Positions 43,878-53,103 are shown, counted from the first letter of the stretch. The stretch: DNA of 64,000 nt from Zhongshania sp. R06B22 (GCF_040892595.1 NZ_JBFRYB010000001.1:1860001-1924000); one strand, 5' to 3'. Program-made: numbers and translations. The notes: generated from the sequence alone by a model not told the origin.

Positions 43878-44801
43878 ATGAATTTCGGTGGCGCGTTAAG
43901 TGTGGTGTTTTTGGCTATCTGGTCGGTGGTAATGTTTGCCGCGAATGAAACATTGGTTTCCATGATGTTGGTGAACGCGGCTGTTCAGGTGGTGCTCTTT
44001 ATCTTGGTCGCATGTATTCCATTTCTAATAACGGGCCGTATGTCATATGTTGATATCGCTTGGCCGTTTGGTGTTGCCCTTATTGGTGTTCTGATTCTAT
44101 TGATGGGCGATGGCAATGCCATCCGTAAGTTTGTGGTTGGCGGTGTCTATCTGCTCATTGGTTTGCGCATGGGCCTAGGCGCGTTGACTATGGCTAAGGC
44201 CACGGGTGTTATTTTTAAAACCGAATTTCCTCGCTACGTCTATCGTCGCATGATTTTGGAAGAGTCTGACGGGGCGCGGGTTAAATTTCATTCTCTGGCC
44301 GAAATTATGGCCCAGGGCTTTGCGAATATGTCGGTTTTGGCCTTGCCCGGCTTTATGCTGGCCATCAACGGTAGCGATGTGTTTTCAGTATGGGAAATTG
44401 CGGGCGTAGGTATTTGGCTCTTGGCGTATATTCTGGAATCGATAGCGGATGCGCAGAAGATGCTGTTTATCTCGAAAAACAAGCGGGGAGTTTGTGATAT
44501 TGGTTTGTGGCGCTACAGCCGTCACCCCAACTATTTTTCTGAATGGCTGGTGTGGACGGGCTTGGTGATAGCCTCAGTTCCTTCGTGGCTGGCATTGCAA
44601 GAGTTTGAAATCCTGGCTATTTGGATCGTATTGGGGGTGGGCGCGATTGGCGCGTCGGTGATGTTGTACATTACCCTCAACTATCTCACTGGTGCCATTC
44701 CTTCGGAATACTATTCAGTTCAAAAACGCACTGAATATAAAAGGTATCAAGAAACAACAAACAGGTTTTTTCCTTGGTTTCCAAAAAATCCAGGATCTTA
44801 A
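43878..44801 (+). CDS. DUF1295 membrane protein (steroid 5-alpha-reductase C-domain fold)
   Basis: A 307-residue multi-helix inner-membrane protein. The C-terminal region has the DUF1295 signature LWRYSRHPNYFSEWLVWTG (about 211-229) and the PSEYYSVQKR...YKRYQETTNRFFPWFPK end. The family shares its fold with the C-terminal part of steroid 5-alpha-reductases and isoprenylcysteine methyltransferases; most bacterial members have no known reaction. Followed after 149 bp by a MAPEG gene. Confidence 0.88.
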   Translation: MNFGGALSVVFLAIWSVVMFAANETLVSMMLVNAAVQVVLFILVACIPFLITGRMSYVDIAWPFGVALIGVLILLMGDGNAIRKFVVGGVYLLIGLRMGLGALTMAKATGVIFKTEFPRYVYRRMILEESDGARVKFHSLAEIMAQGFANMSVLALPGFMLAINGSDVFSVWEIAGVGIWLLAYILESIADAQKMLFISKNKRGVCDIGLWRYSRHPNYFSEWLVWTGLVIASVPSWLALQEFEILAIWIVLGVGAIGASVMLYITLNYLTGAIPSEYYSVQKRTEYKRYQETTNRFFPWFPKNPGS

Positions 44802-44950
44802 TTATTTGATGAGGTTTTGCAGCGCTGCGGTTACGGCTGTGGCGATGATGTTTGTGAGTAGATATTAAATTTACTGAAGAGTTTGGCTAGGCTAGTATCT
44901 TGAAATTTGAACACGTTCTTTACAGCCCGCCAGAGAATTAAGGAGAAACT

Positions 44951-45373
44951 ATGGAGGAAGCAGTTTATTGGTACGCGGTAGCTGCAGTGCTACTGTTCTT
45001 AAAGATGTTTGCTATCTCTGCCTATCAGGGTTTTCATCGCATCGGTAAAATGACGTTTAAGACGCCTGAAGATGCTGCCTTCCTAGGAAAAGAGCCGGTT
45101 ATGGAAGAGCTTCCTCAAATTCAAAGGTCGGCCCGTGCTTGGCTAAACGATCTTGAGAATATTCCAATTTTTTTATGCCTTGGCCTTGCCTATATTTTGG
45201 TGGATGCTTCTCCAGATTCGGCAGTGTGGTTATTTATGATATTTACTGCGGCCCGCTATGTGCACACATTGTGTTACCTGATAGGACTTCAGCCCTGGCG
45301 GACATTGGCCTATTTTGTCGGAGTCGGTTGTACGTTCGCCATGTGTGTTCAAATTTTGGCGGCGCTTCCCTAG
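44951..45373 (+). CDS. MAPEG-family membrane protein
   Basis: A 140-residue protein with four hydrophobic helices and the MAPEG signature RSARAWLNDLENIPIF (about 57-72), in which Asn, Glu and Asn contact glutathione in relatives such as microsomal prostaglandin E synthase and GST; ARYVHTLCYLIGLQPWR follows. It may carry out glutathione-dependent reactions on lipid-soluble electrophiles. Ribosome-binding site AAGGAG is strong. Confidence 0.9.
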   Translation: MEEAVYWYAVAAVLLFLKMFAISAYQGFHRIGKMTFKTPEDAAFLGKEPVMEELPQIQRSARAWLNDLENIPIFLCLGLAYILVDASPDSAVWLFMIFTAARYVHTLCYLIGLQPWRTLAYFVGVGCTFAMCVQILAALP

Positions 45374-45449
45374 CGGTCACGGGTACGTCTGTCGCCCTGG
45401 TTTTATCACTTTAAGTATTTTCTTGGCGCTATCTAGCGAGAGTTAAATT

Positions 45450-45791
45450 ATGAGTCGTACTGTGTTCAAAGCCTGCCTTATATTGGCGGCGCTGCTATTC
45501 ACAATCATTTTCTGTGTTTTGATGATTCCGGCACTGATTCAAAATCCCGATATTATTGCGGCGTTTGGGGCGGGTTTTGTTAACCCATTTGCAGCCGGAT
45601 ATTCCACCGACGTATTTTTTTGCTGGTTTGTGTTGGCGGTCTGGGTATGGTTTGAAGCTTCAAATGACGGAATAAAGCACGGCTGGGTCTGCCTAGTTTT
45701 GGGTGTGGTTCCGGGTGTGGCAGTGGGTTTCGCACTTTACTTGTTGCTCCGTTATTCGCAGTTGAGTGCCAAGAGCACTGAACAAGTGTAA
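45450..45791 (+). CDS. DUF2834 small membrane protein
   Basis: A 113-residue protein with three hydrophobic helices. The pattern FVNPFAAGYSTDVFFCWFVLAVWVWFEASNDGIKHGWV is characteristic of DUF2834, of unknown function. It lies 76 bp downstream of the MAPEG gene in the same direction. Confidence 0.78.
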   Translation: MSRTVFKACLILAALLFTIIFCVLMIPALIQNPDIIAAFGAGFVNPFAAGYSTDVFFCWFVLAVWVWFEASNDGIKHGWVCLVLGVVPGVAVGFALYLLLRYSQLSAKSTEQV

Positions 45792-45828
45792 TAAAAGAGC
45801 GTCTGGAAAGTTGAGGTAATGGGACTCG

Positions 45829-46011
45829 CTACAGACTTGCGGTAGATTCGCGCAGGGCGTCCATCTTAATTCTAATGTCTTCTGCTTCACTAGTGATGGT
45901 GGAGTAAGACCGTATATCGCCATTGCGCTGCGCATACATGGCTTCTTCTAGTTTTTGTAAATAGAGCTTGTTTAGTTTTTTAATAGGGTCTTTCTTAAGA
46001 AATGAGAACAT
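45829..46011 (-). CDS. Small conserved protein (DUF6435/Lacal_2735-like)
   Basis: A 60-residue basic/acidic helical protein, MFSFLKKDPIKKLNKLYLQKLEEAM at the start, then RNGDIRSYSTITSEAEDIRIKMDAL. This pattern (phosphate-free, two helices) is what I recall of DUF6435 small proteins in marine bacteria. ATG 46009-46011 chosen over an in-frame GTG 9 bp upstream. Function unknown. Confidence 0.7.
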   Translation of the reverse strand: MFSFLKKDPIKKLNKLYLQKLEEAMYAQRNGDIRSYSTITSEAEDIRIKMDALRESTASL

Positions 46012-46357
46012 GGCAAACACCTGAAAGTCGTTTAATAGTGGTGTGTACGCGGCCCAGTCAGTTCCGGTTTACATTTTAGCTCTAAAAGTCTATCAATCGT
46101 TGTTAGGGCGATCTCAAGCGCTGCTTCTTTGAAACGCCACTGCTCTCAGCGCATGCAGGCAGCGTTTAGGGTGGGCGACTGATACACGGGACCACGAGGC
46201 ACCAAATGATCTCAGTAGTGGGTTTGTGAATATATGTATACATAAGTGTACTAACTCGCGCTCAAGCTAGGTATATTGCAGCTTGTATATTTATTGAACA
46301 GCGCTTTGCTCCCCGAAAATGCAAGCTAGCGCGAGAGAATGACCACCGAGATGATCT
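46012..46357. other. Gene-free divergent region
   Basis: No gene. It holds promoters for the small protein (minus) and the hydrolase (plus). TATGTATACATA at 46233-46244 is a perfect 12-bp palindrome that could be an operator. I see no other structure. Confidence 0.4.
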
Positions 46358-47650
46358 ATGGAAACTGGAAAAAGCCTGCACGGCGCGGCCCGCTTAGCCT
46401 TTGATGCAGTAGAAAATGTCACTGATATTGTCGAGGGCATGTATCGCAATATTGCGGCTGTGCCGCTGCCACTAGGTAAAGCGCCGCAGGGTCGAGCGCG
46501 GGGTATTGCCGGTCTGGTTCATGAGGTAGTGCGGCAGGTGAACAGGGGAGTCCGCAGTGCGACTGACGTCGTACTCACGCCAGCATCGGATTATTTCGAC
46601 AAATTTTATCCACCGGGCCCGCATCGGGCCGCAGCTATCGCGGCACTAAACGGCGTTTGTGGAGACCACCTGCTAAAAACTGCTAACCCACTAGCGATAC
46701 CTATGCGGATGCGGGTGTATCTGCCGCTAGACAGGTCCGAAAGCCCCAGTGTAGACGGCGACCAAATCGAGCCAAAAATAGCGTTTGCGAGCTTATTTGA
46801 AACCTCCTTGCGGGCGGTTGAGGTATATCCACAGCCATGTGCTTTCGCAGAGGCCGATTTTAGCCCCAGTGGTCGGATTCTGATTTTGGCGCACGGCCTT
46901 TGTATGAATGATATGGAGTGGACCTCGAAGAACCATAATCACGGTCGTATGCTGGCAGATGCACACGGCTATACGCCGGTCTATGCACACTATAATTCTG
47001 GCCGACACATCTCAGAAAATGGTCGCGAATTTGGTGAGCAGATCAGCGGCTTGATCGACGCTTGGCCTGTGCCGGTAGAATCGGTAAGCATCGTTGGTTT
47101 TAGTATGGGTGGTTTATTGACACGCAGTGCCTTGCATTTGGCGCAGCAGCAGCAAAGCTCGTGGTTGGAGAAAGTCGACAAAGTCGTTTATGTGGGTACG
47201 CCACACCACGGTTCGGCGCTTGAGCGCGGTGGTTATTGGTTGCAAAAATCCATGACTTACAGCCCCTACACCGCCCCTCTGGCCGCACTCGGCAGAATTC
47301 GTAGTGCCGGCATTACCGATCTGCGTCACGGTAATATATTAGATGACGACTGGCAGCTCCATGACGAGCATGAAGACAATTCCGATCACCGCAGCTCCGT
47401 ACCGTTGGCGGCGGGCATACAGCACTATGCCATAGGTGCAAGCTTGTCTAAGTGTGCAAGCACAGACATGTCGCGCCTGCGAAGTGATGGTCTGGTTCAC
47501 CCCAACAGTAGCTGGGGTAAACACCCTAAGCCTGAATTTAATCTGCAACTCTCGGAAGATAACTGCCGTATTTTTTATGGCTTAGGCCATTTAGCGATGT
47601 TGCATGACCAGCGTGTCGCAACGCAGTTGAATACCTGGTTGCAGCGCTGA
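46358..47650 (+). CDS. Alpha/beta-hydrolase (lipase-like)
   Basis: A 430-residue protein without a signal peptide. The C-terminal part has an alpha/beta-hydrolase core: ILILAHGLCMNDMEWTS (oxyanion region, about 174-190), nucleophile elbow VGFSMGG with Ser249, VVYVGTPHHGSALERGG (typical lipase lid-side motif), and a late His in FYGLGHLAML. The first 140 residues are extra and partly helical. This resembles PGAP1-like or class-specific lipases that act on membrane lipids or polymer esters. Stands alone, convergent with the next gene; a small stem-loop follows. Confidence 0.8.
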   Translation: METGKSLHGAARLAFDAVENVTDIVEGMYRNIAAVPLPLGKAPQGRARGIAGLVHEVVRQVNRGVRSATDVVLTPASDYFDKFYPPGPHRAAAIAALNGVCGDHLLKTANPLAIPMRMRVYLPLDRSESPSVDGDQIEPKIAFASLFETSLRAVEVYPQPCAFAEADFSPSGRILILAHGLCMNDMEWTSKNHNHGRMLADAHGYTPVYAHYNSGRHISENGREFGEQISGLIDAWPVPVESVSIVGFSMGGLLTRSALHLAQQQQSSWLEKVDKVVYVGTPHHGSALERGGYWLQKSMTYSPYTAPLAALGRIRSAGITDLRHGNILDDDWQLHDEHEDNSDHRSSVPLAAGIQHYAIGASLSKCASTDMSRLRSDGLVHPNSSWGKHPKPEFNLQLSEDNCRIFYGLGHLAMLHDQRVATQLNTWLQR

Positions 47651-47652
47651 TC

Positions 47653-47672
47653 GGCCTGCATTTACGCAGGGC
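47653..47672. terminator. Small stem-loop between convergent genes
   Basis: CCTGC (47655-47659) pairs with GCAGG (47666-47670), with GGC/GCC bases at either side adding a few pairs around a bulge. It lies directly after the hydrolase stop and before the DoxX-like gene's end. Confidence 0.4.
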
Positions 47673-47682
47673 CCTGATGAAA

Positions 47683-48039
47683 TCAAAAGTCAGCAAGCAT
47701 TGAGAAATGGGCGGCCAGTGCTGCGCAGAGTAAAGCCAAGACCATTGTGCCCCAGCCATAGGCCGCAGGACGCTGGGTGAAATTGGTGTAGCAGGCGCCA
47801 ATCATTACGGCGGTAAGTAGACTTGCACCGAATGCAGCGTAGATTGGCTGCCAGAATCCGACGATTAATAGTGGGGTGGCAATCAGCTCCAGTGTGCCGG
47901 CAACACGCATAAGCCAGTGCGGGTAACCAAAGTTATCGAATTCGTCGCGCATGTGAGTGTGGCCCAATACTTTCATTGCGCCAGCAATACTAAAAAAAAC
48001 AATAAATACGATCTGCAAGATGCTCACTGCGATATTCAT
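47683..48039 (-). CDS. DoxX-like membrane protein
   Basis: A 118-residue protein with four hydrophobic helices, starting MNIAVSILQIVFIVFFSIAG and containing HMRDEFDNFGYPHWLMRVAGTLELIATPLLIVG, the DoxX-like (DUF4345-type) pattern. Not closely related to the DoxX protein at 41541. A short upstream open frame overlaps its start but looks non-coding. Confidence 0.8.
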   Translation of the reverse strand: MNIAVSILQIVFIVFFSIAGAMKVLGHTHMRDEFDNFGYPHWLMRVAGTLELIATPLLIVGFWQPIYAAFGASLLTAVMIGACYTNFTQRPAAYGWGTMVLALLCAALAAHFSMLADF

Positions 48040-48252
48040 TGGACCGCACCCTTAGGGGCTGTTTTGCTAAGCGAGCGCTCGTGAGTTTGAGCCCAAGTTC
48101 TATTTAAATATATTAACCGCGCCAATATGCCTGTGGCCGTCAAGTGAGGTGGCGATGAAAATTCCAGTGAAAAGCTAGGCATCACTGGAGTGGGCGTCGG
48201 TGATATCTTCTTTAGCATAAATGCTGCCCTTTATTATTATTTTGAAGCGATA

Positions 48253-50523
48253 TTAAAGACTGACACTGAGCTCTGCCGTGATCATTCTGGGCGGCATTAA
48301 AAATCCCATATGTGAACCTTCAAAGATGGGTAGGTCGGCGGTGAATTGGCGAATGAGTTTATTTTCTAGGTTTTTAATATGAACCATAAAGCGCCAGCGT
48401 TCCTGGGGGTCGACTAGGCCAATATGTAAATTCACTAGCGAGTAGGCGGTTTGGGTATCGATGGGGTCGAGGTCTAGGTCAAAGAAAATATCGTCACGCC
48501 AGCTGTAATCGGCGCCCAAGACCAGCGCTAATTTATTATCTATAAGCGGTACTGCAGTGTGGAAGCCAAAATTGGCGCTGTATTTTGGCGCTCTGGGTAG
48601 TTGCTTGCCGGTGAGGTCGCAGGTGTCATCTGATGATCCAGCCTGACAGGGGCCATCGATATATTCATCAAATAAGGCATTGGTATAGCCGGCACTGGCG
48701 TAGATCATGGTGCCGCGCCAAGGTTGGAAGTTTATGTCGAACTCCAGCCCCTCGGTAGTTGCTTTGGCCGCGTTGCTGACTAGAAAGCCATTGCCAATAA
48801 ACGCTTGAATCTGCATGTCGCTAAACTGGGTTTGAAAGGCAGCCGCATTGGCAGTTAGCGCGCCATCTAGGGCGGTGAGCTTATAGCCAAGCTCATAGGC
48901 GATGGCGGTTTCTTGATCGAAACCGGATTCGTCGGCGGTGCGGGCCAAAGGATTATAACCGCCGGCTTTAAAGCCTTCGGAGTAAGACGCATAGAGCATC
49001 TGATCGTCCCAGGCGTACTTTAGCGACAACTTGGGGGCGACATTGGATTCATTTCGCTTGTCTCGCAAGGTGTACTCGGTGACGCCAAAGGCGCTCTGTA
49101 GTAGCAGGCCGGTTTGCTCGTAGTCTTGTACCAGGTCAACCTTCTTGGTTTCTTTTGAGGCGCGCAGTCCGGCAATGGCACTGAGACGATCACTGATATT
49201 CCAGCTTAGTTGGGTGAATAGGGCGAGTGTGCTGGTGTCTTGCTGAAAGGTTTGGATTAAGGCGTCGGTGGAAGCGCTATAAAGTAAGGGGTCAAGAATA
49301 TTGCCCAGTGGGCCGGTGATGGGCGAAAGCTGATCAGCCAGTGCCGACGATAGCGCATTTAACAGCACAGCGCTGACAGCGGGATCGGGTAGCATGCGCA
49401 GATCACCATCTAGGTGATTGTCTGAACGAAAGCCAAAAGCGCCCACTATGTATTCAAGTTTTCCCGGTGCTGAGGTGAAGCGAATTTCCAGCATTTGTTG
49501 ATCGTATTCGGTTTGCCTATCCCAGTCGGCAATGGGGGCGGGGCCGGTATCTGCGTCAACGTATAAGGATTCGGTCATTTGTGCATGGCTGGCGATAATC
49601 GTCAGTAATTGCTCACCGAAATCCCAGTTAGTATCTAGGTTAACAACCGTCGATTCGCTGCTACTGGCGTTGTCGCTATTGCTGTGGCCAACATAATCAA
49701 AGCGATCTTCTAGGGTGGCGTCGAACAGGCCGTGGACGGTGGCCGCGTCTGGCTGCAATACAAAGGGTTCCCAACCTTGGCCGTTGTCTTTAGCTTCACC
49801 GCGATACAGGGTTAGAACAAAATTAAGATCGTCGCTGGCGTCGAATAGCAGTTTGCCGCGAAGCCCCTGTTTATCGACTTGCTTCTCATCGACATTGCGG
49901 ACTGAATTATAAACATAGCCGTCTTTGCTATGGCTAGTGGCGGCTAAGCGCAGCGCGAGTTTTTCTTCGATGAGGGGGGCATTCACGGTGGCGCTAATTT
50001 CCTGATTGCCAAAGTCGCCGCCGTTGATTGTCGCGCCGGCCTGCCACTCGTGCTGCGGATTGGCACTCGTCACGCTTATTGCGCCTGCCACGGTGTTTTT
50101 GCCGAACAATGTGCCCTGCGGGCCCTTTAATAATTCGACGCGTGAGAGGTCAAGAAAGGCGTCTTGTAGAAAGGCGAGCTTGCCGTAGTAAATGCCATCT
50201 ACATAGAAACCAACGGATTGCTCCATGCCATCATTTATCGGCGAATTCAGGCCGCGCATGCCCACTTGTACGTAGCCTGGGGTCATATTGATATCGGTGT
50301 TGGGGCTGGCAAGGGCGACGTCTTCAAAGGACTTTATAGCGGAGGCCTGCATGCGCTCCGCGCTCATTACCGATACCGAGAGTGGAACATCTTGTGCCGA
50401 TTCAGCACGTTTTTGCGCAGTGACAATGACTTCTTCAATATAGTCTCTGCGTTTTTTTTCTTTGATGTCTGTCCAGGCATTGCCGGACGCGATCAGAATA
50501 GCTAACAGTAGAATTATTTTCAT
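48253..50523 (-). CDS. Second TonB-dependent outer-membrane receptor
   Basis: A 756-residue receptor, paralogous to the one at 19890. Signal peptide KIILLLAILIASGNA; TonB box EEVIVTAQKR (about 29-38); plug with LLKGPQGTLFGKNTVAGAI (about 131-149); barrel end HIKNLENKLIRQF and final ITAELSVSL. The last residue is Leu instead of an aromatic. It shares the DLDPIDTQTAY segment with its paralogue (DLDPLDSQGAY). Upstream, on the same strand, are two membrane-protein genes and a divergent TetR, so this receptor may be under that repressor. Ligand unknown. Confidence 0.92.
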   Translation of the reverse strand: MKIILLLAILIASGNAWTDIKEKKRRDYIEEVIVTAQKRAESAQDVPLSVSVMSAERMQASAIKSFEDVALASPNTDINMTPGYVQVGMRGLNSPINDGMEQSVGFYVDGIYYGKLAFLQDAFLDLSRVELLKGPQGTLFGKNTVAGAISVTSANPQHEWQAGATINGGDFGNQEISATVNAPLIEEKLALRLAATSHSKDGYVYNSVRNVDEKQVDKQGLRGKLLFDASDDLNFVLTLYRGEAKDNGQGWEPFVLQPDAATVHGLFDATLEDRFDYVGHSNSDNASSSESTVVNLDTNWDFGEQLLTIIASHAQMTESLYVDADTGPAPIADWDRQTEYDQQMLEIRFTSAPGKLEYIVGAFGFRSDNHLDGDLRMLPDPAVSAVLLNALSSALADQLSPITGPLGNILDPLLYSASTDALIQTFQQDTSTLALFTQLSWNISDRLSAIAGLRASKETKKVDLVQDYEQTGLLLQSAFGVTEYTLRDKRNESNVAPKLSLKYAWDDQMLYASYSEGFKAGGYNPLARTADESGFDQETAIAYELGYKLTALDGALTANAAAFQTQFSDMQIQAFIGNGFLVSNAAKATTEGLEFDINFQPWRGTMIYASAGYTNALFDEYIDGPCQAGSSDDTCDLTGKQLPRAPKYSANFGFHTAVPLIDNKLALVLGADYSWRDDIFFDLDLDPIDTQTAYSLVNLHIGLVDPQERWRFMVHIKNLENKLIRQFTADLPIFEGSHMGFLMPPRMITAELSVSL

Positions 50524-50578
50524 TATTATTGTCCGTGCTATTGGTTTTATTCTGTAAGTGCTCAGGTTTTCGGTAATT

Positions 50579-50869
50579 CTATTTTCCCACGCTGGACTTT
50601 TTTAAACTGGATGTTGGTAAACACAGTCGCCCCATTTGCCAGTAGGCGTAAAGCGAAAACACAATGGCGGTGGCGGCAACGTATATTCCTCTTTGTAGCG
50701 AAAACGCCAATGGGTCGGACGCCAATAACAGGCGGCAGAGATCAAAGACGGGCCACATAATTAGCAAAATATATAAGCCCATCGCGATGGCAATAAGACG
50801 AATTTGATGTGAGCTTACTGCAAAGTGACGGGATGCGGCTTGTTTGTCATTAGTCATCTTAGGTCTCAT
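50579..50869 (-). CDS. Small two-helix membrane protein
   Basis: A 96-residue protein with two hydrophobic helices (IRLIAIAMGLYILLIMWPVF, IYVAATAIVFSLYAYW). The first ATG follows the stop of the upstream gene without a gap; a second ATG at 50857 is equally possible. No family recognised. It is part of the minus-strand run that ends in the TonB receptor, so it may accompany its expression. Confidence 0.65.
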   Translation of the reverse strand: MRPKMTNDKQAASRHFAVSSHQIRLIAIAMGLYILLIMWPVFDLCRLLLASDPLAFSLQRGIYVAATAIVFSLYAYWQMGRLCLPTSSLKKSSVGK

Positions 50870-51415
50870 CTACATAGGTTTAACAATGGCGAGATACAGC
50901 ACGGTCATACCGCCAATGGCGATGACTGGTGTAGTGACAATCAGGAACCACCAGTGGCGGTGGATGGCCAGCTCATAGTGCGGTGAATTAAAACTGTCGC
51001 CGTCGGGAAGGCTGCGGCGTATCTTGGCTTTATTGCCGCCAAAGTGAGAGAGCCAATAGTCAAGGCATTCAATGGGTAGAAAAACCAGAACGACAATAGT
51101 GAGCTTCATAGCGAGCCAATAAGATTGTGGCCCCCAGCCGCTAATGAGCAGTAGCGCTAAACCTGAAATGAGGACCGCAGGGAAGGCGGTGTGCTCCAGT
51201 ATCACGCCGTCATCGAAACGTTCCATTGCCCAATTTCGCTTCTTTATACTATCTATATCGTCGGGGTCCGCCTGCCATGCGCGCAGTACCGGCACTAAAT
51301 AATTTAAATAGGCGACCGAGGTGCTCCACAGCCAGAGTGTCGCAAAGCTGATATGGATAAATTTGATATGTATATAGTGGCTAGCCAGCCATTGGCTCAG
51401 GGTATCCATGCTCAT
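50870..51415 (-). CDS. HemJ/CopD-like integral membrane protein
   Basis: A 182-residue protein with four hydrophobic helices. The first contains a His-rich face (HIKFIHISFATLWLWS), later helices carry His, Trp and Glu residues (AIHRHWWFLIV), as in HemJ/CopD-like quinone- or heme-linked membrane proteins. ATG 51413-51415 (MSMDTLSQWL) preferred over an upstream open stretch that would overlap the divergent TetR operator. First gene of the receptor run, divergent from tetR across a 19-bp palindrome. Confidence 0.72.
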   Translation of the reverse strand: MSMDTLSQWLASHYIHIKFIHISFATLWLWSTSVAYLNYLVPVLRAWQADPDDIDSIKKRNWAMERFDDGVILEHTAFPAVLISGLALLLISGWGPQSYWLAMKLTIVVLVFLPIECLDYWLSHFGGNKAKIRRSLPDGDSFNSPHYELAIHRHWWFLIVTTPVIAIGGMTVLYLAIVKPM

Positions 51416-51467
51416 ATTAGCTTCTTGGTTTTTATTGTTATGGTAATTACTGTTAATCTCTAAGACA

Positions 51468-51486
51468 ATACCATACGGTATGGTAT
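51468..51486. promoter_or_regulatory. TetR operator, 19-bp perfect palindrome
   Basis: ATACCATACGGTATGGTAT is a perfect inverted repeat (9-bp arms around one G) in the divergent gap between the HemJ-like gene and tetR. It covers likely -10 regions of both. TetR-family operators of this type are usual in such gaps. Confidence 0.8.
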
Positions 51487-51524
51487 GTATTATAGTCAAG
51501 AGTATTGACAATTTTGGGGTCTGC

Positions 51525-52106
51525 ATGAACATGGGTGTCACAAAGCCGTCGAATAGACGTAAATCGATACAGGATTTTGTCAGCGAGGCCTTTGAGCTTC
51601 TTGCAGAGGCGGGGACGGCGGACGCCTTAACAATAGACAGCTTATGTTCGCGCTTGGGCGTTTCTAAGGGTAGTTTTTACTGGCACTTTAAAGGCCGCGG
51701 TCCGCTAATTGACGCCTTGGTCAACGCATGGGCCGGTAATTTTCACGTTGCCATTCACCGTGCGATTGAGGCGCAGACCGCCGACAATGGGCGCACAGTT
51801 ATCGAGGAAATTAGCCATTATTGGCTAAGCAGCAATATGTCTAGGCTCGATCAAGTGATGCGCCATTGGGCGCAACACGATGAAGGTGTTTATAAGGCGG
51901 TATGCCAGGCTGATGAGCTGCTACTTAATTTCTTAAAGAGCAATATTAAAACCCTTGCTTATAGTGAGGAAGAGGCACATCGCCGTGCAAGATTGATGAT
52001 GGCTATTGGGATTGCCGAGCCCATGCTTGCCCATTTACCCAAAGCTGGCTCCGATGACAAAGAGCTTCAATGGATACTTGATAGCGTTCTTGGCTTAAAA
52101 AAATAG
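51525..52106 (+). CDS. TetR-family regulator
   Basis: A 193-residue TetR regulator with recognition region LTIDSLCSRLGVSKGSFYWHFKGRGPLIDAL (about 37-67). The start at 51525 has a GGGGT site; the frame is open to 51480 but that would overlap the operator. It should repress the divergent membrane-protein/TonB-receptor genes and itself through 51468-51486. The TTGACA at 51506 is too near the start to be its own -35. Confidence 0.87.
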   Translation: MNMGVTKPSNRRKSIQDFVSEAFELLAEAGTADALTIDSLCSRLGVSKGSFYWHFKGRGPLIDALVNAWAGNFHVAIHRAIEAQTADNGRTVIEEISHYWLSSNMSRLDQVMRHWAQHDEGVYKAVCQADELLLNFLKSNIKTLAYSEEEAHRRARLMMAIGIAEPMLAHLPKAGSDDKELQWILDSVLGLKK

Positions 52107-52305
52107 CACATTCGGCTGAGCGCCGTATCAAGGTGTGATGGCTTTAAAGAGATTAGGGCTATTCAAGGCAGATTGAGGAAACGAGTTGATTTGACTTGTG
52201 GTATGCATGAGCACTTTGCCACCTTCTGAGTTATCAAAAAGTATGGATCAAGGTGGCGGCGCTGTAACTTGCTGGGGGTGTTACTTATTTTTATCTACCC
52301 TAGGT

Positions 52306-52330
52306 CTTGATGCTAGGCCTTAGCACCAAG
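52306..52330 (-). terminator. Stem-loop after the small protein gene
   Basis: CTTGGTGCTA on the minus strand pairs with TAGCATCAAG (one G-U pair, 5-nt loop), 12 nt past the stop of the 53-residue gene. It is followed by A-rich rather than U-rich sequence on that strand, so bidirectional or weak termination is likely. Confidence 0.5.
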
Positions 52331-52341
52331 GATCTAGACCA

Positions 52342-52503
52342 TTAGGCCTTTTTTGCTTCAGGCTGTTTAGTCGGGGGAGGAACGATTTGGCCACTGACGC
52401 CTTTGACGACATATTGAACCGCGCCACCAGACTTTAAAAAGGCAGCCGTTTGTTCTTCAATAGTGGCTGTAGTGACGATATCTTTTGCGGGTGTCTTACT
52501 CAT
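52342..52503 (-). CDS. Small conserved protein, 53 residues
   Basis: Reading MSKTPAKDIVTTATIEEQT and ending in TKQPEAKKA, with a strong AAGGA ribosome-binding site 7 nt before the ATG. The middle GGAVQYVVKGVSGQIVPPP looks like a short beta-hairpin protein. I do not recognise a family, but the composition and clean start and stop mark it as a real gene. A stem-loop follows its stop. Role unknown. Confidence 0.7.
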   Translation of the reverse strand: MSKTPAKDIVTTATIEEQTAAFLKSGGAVQYVVKGVSGQIVPPPTKQPEAKKA

Positions 52504-53103
52504 TCTATATTCCTTGTTAAATATTGGCTTGTTCGCCCGCTTTGATAATCGCTACTATCTGAATTGGGGCAAATCTCGTTGTAGTGAATAATGAAATTCT
52601 ATTCCCGCTGTCACCATTGCGAAAATACTGGGTGAAACTGATTTGACAGCTATCTCGAATGTAGTGATATCCGCTTAGGCCGATGTCATTTCGCGTGTCG
52701 TTTATACTGCCGATAGAAGATGCAGTGGTATATCTGGCGTGTATTAACGCTGCCCTTGCCATACTTCGCTGCCACAGTATACGCTTTTTTCGGTGTCTCT
52801 ATCGGGAAATCTTTTAGTTGTCCGCCCTGTAGCCTCCTTTTGTCAACTGCCAGTACGGCCTTCAACATTACTAATAATGTGTTCCGCAGCACTCCGCGGC
52901 TCTGTTTGCGCGCTAGGAGCGTCCTAAAATTGGATGGCTGCGATACCAATTCTGTGTGGTGAGTGTTTGCGACGATGCTGGGCTATTGCTTAAGGGGAGA
53001 GATTAGATGACGGTTTTTCTCATCGGGCGTGATGTGAGCCAAGCGCCACCGACACAATTCACCTATACAGATGCTCAGTGTCGGTGGCCTTAGTCGCTGC
53101 GGC
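52504..53103. other. 600-bp gap without a convincing gene
   Basis: Overlapping open frames on both strands (up to about 88 codons) have no ribosome-binding sites and no recognisable sequence. Features seen: promoter side of the small gene, and a strong hairpin with arms GCCACCGACAC (53045-53055) and GTGTCGGTGGC (53078-53088), placed 16 bp after the end of the GFA gene and likely its terminator. Confidence 0.45.
53045..53088 (-). terminator. Stem-loop after the GFA gene
   Basis: An 11-bp perfect stem with a 22-nt loop follows the GFA-family stop codon by 16 nt. Long loop and no U-tract make factor-independent termination uncertain. Confidence 0.55.

Noticed and set aside
48036..48218. 60-codon minus-strand open frame overlapping the DoxX-like start
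   Set aside because: Low-complexity TPTPVMPSF-type start, no ribosome-binding site and no recognisable sequence; looks like chance.
52517..52962. Three overlapping open frames of about 80-88 codons
   Set aside because: Overlapping on both strands, no starts with ribosome-binding sites, no family; probably non-coding.
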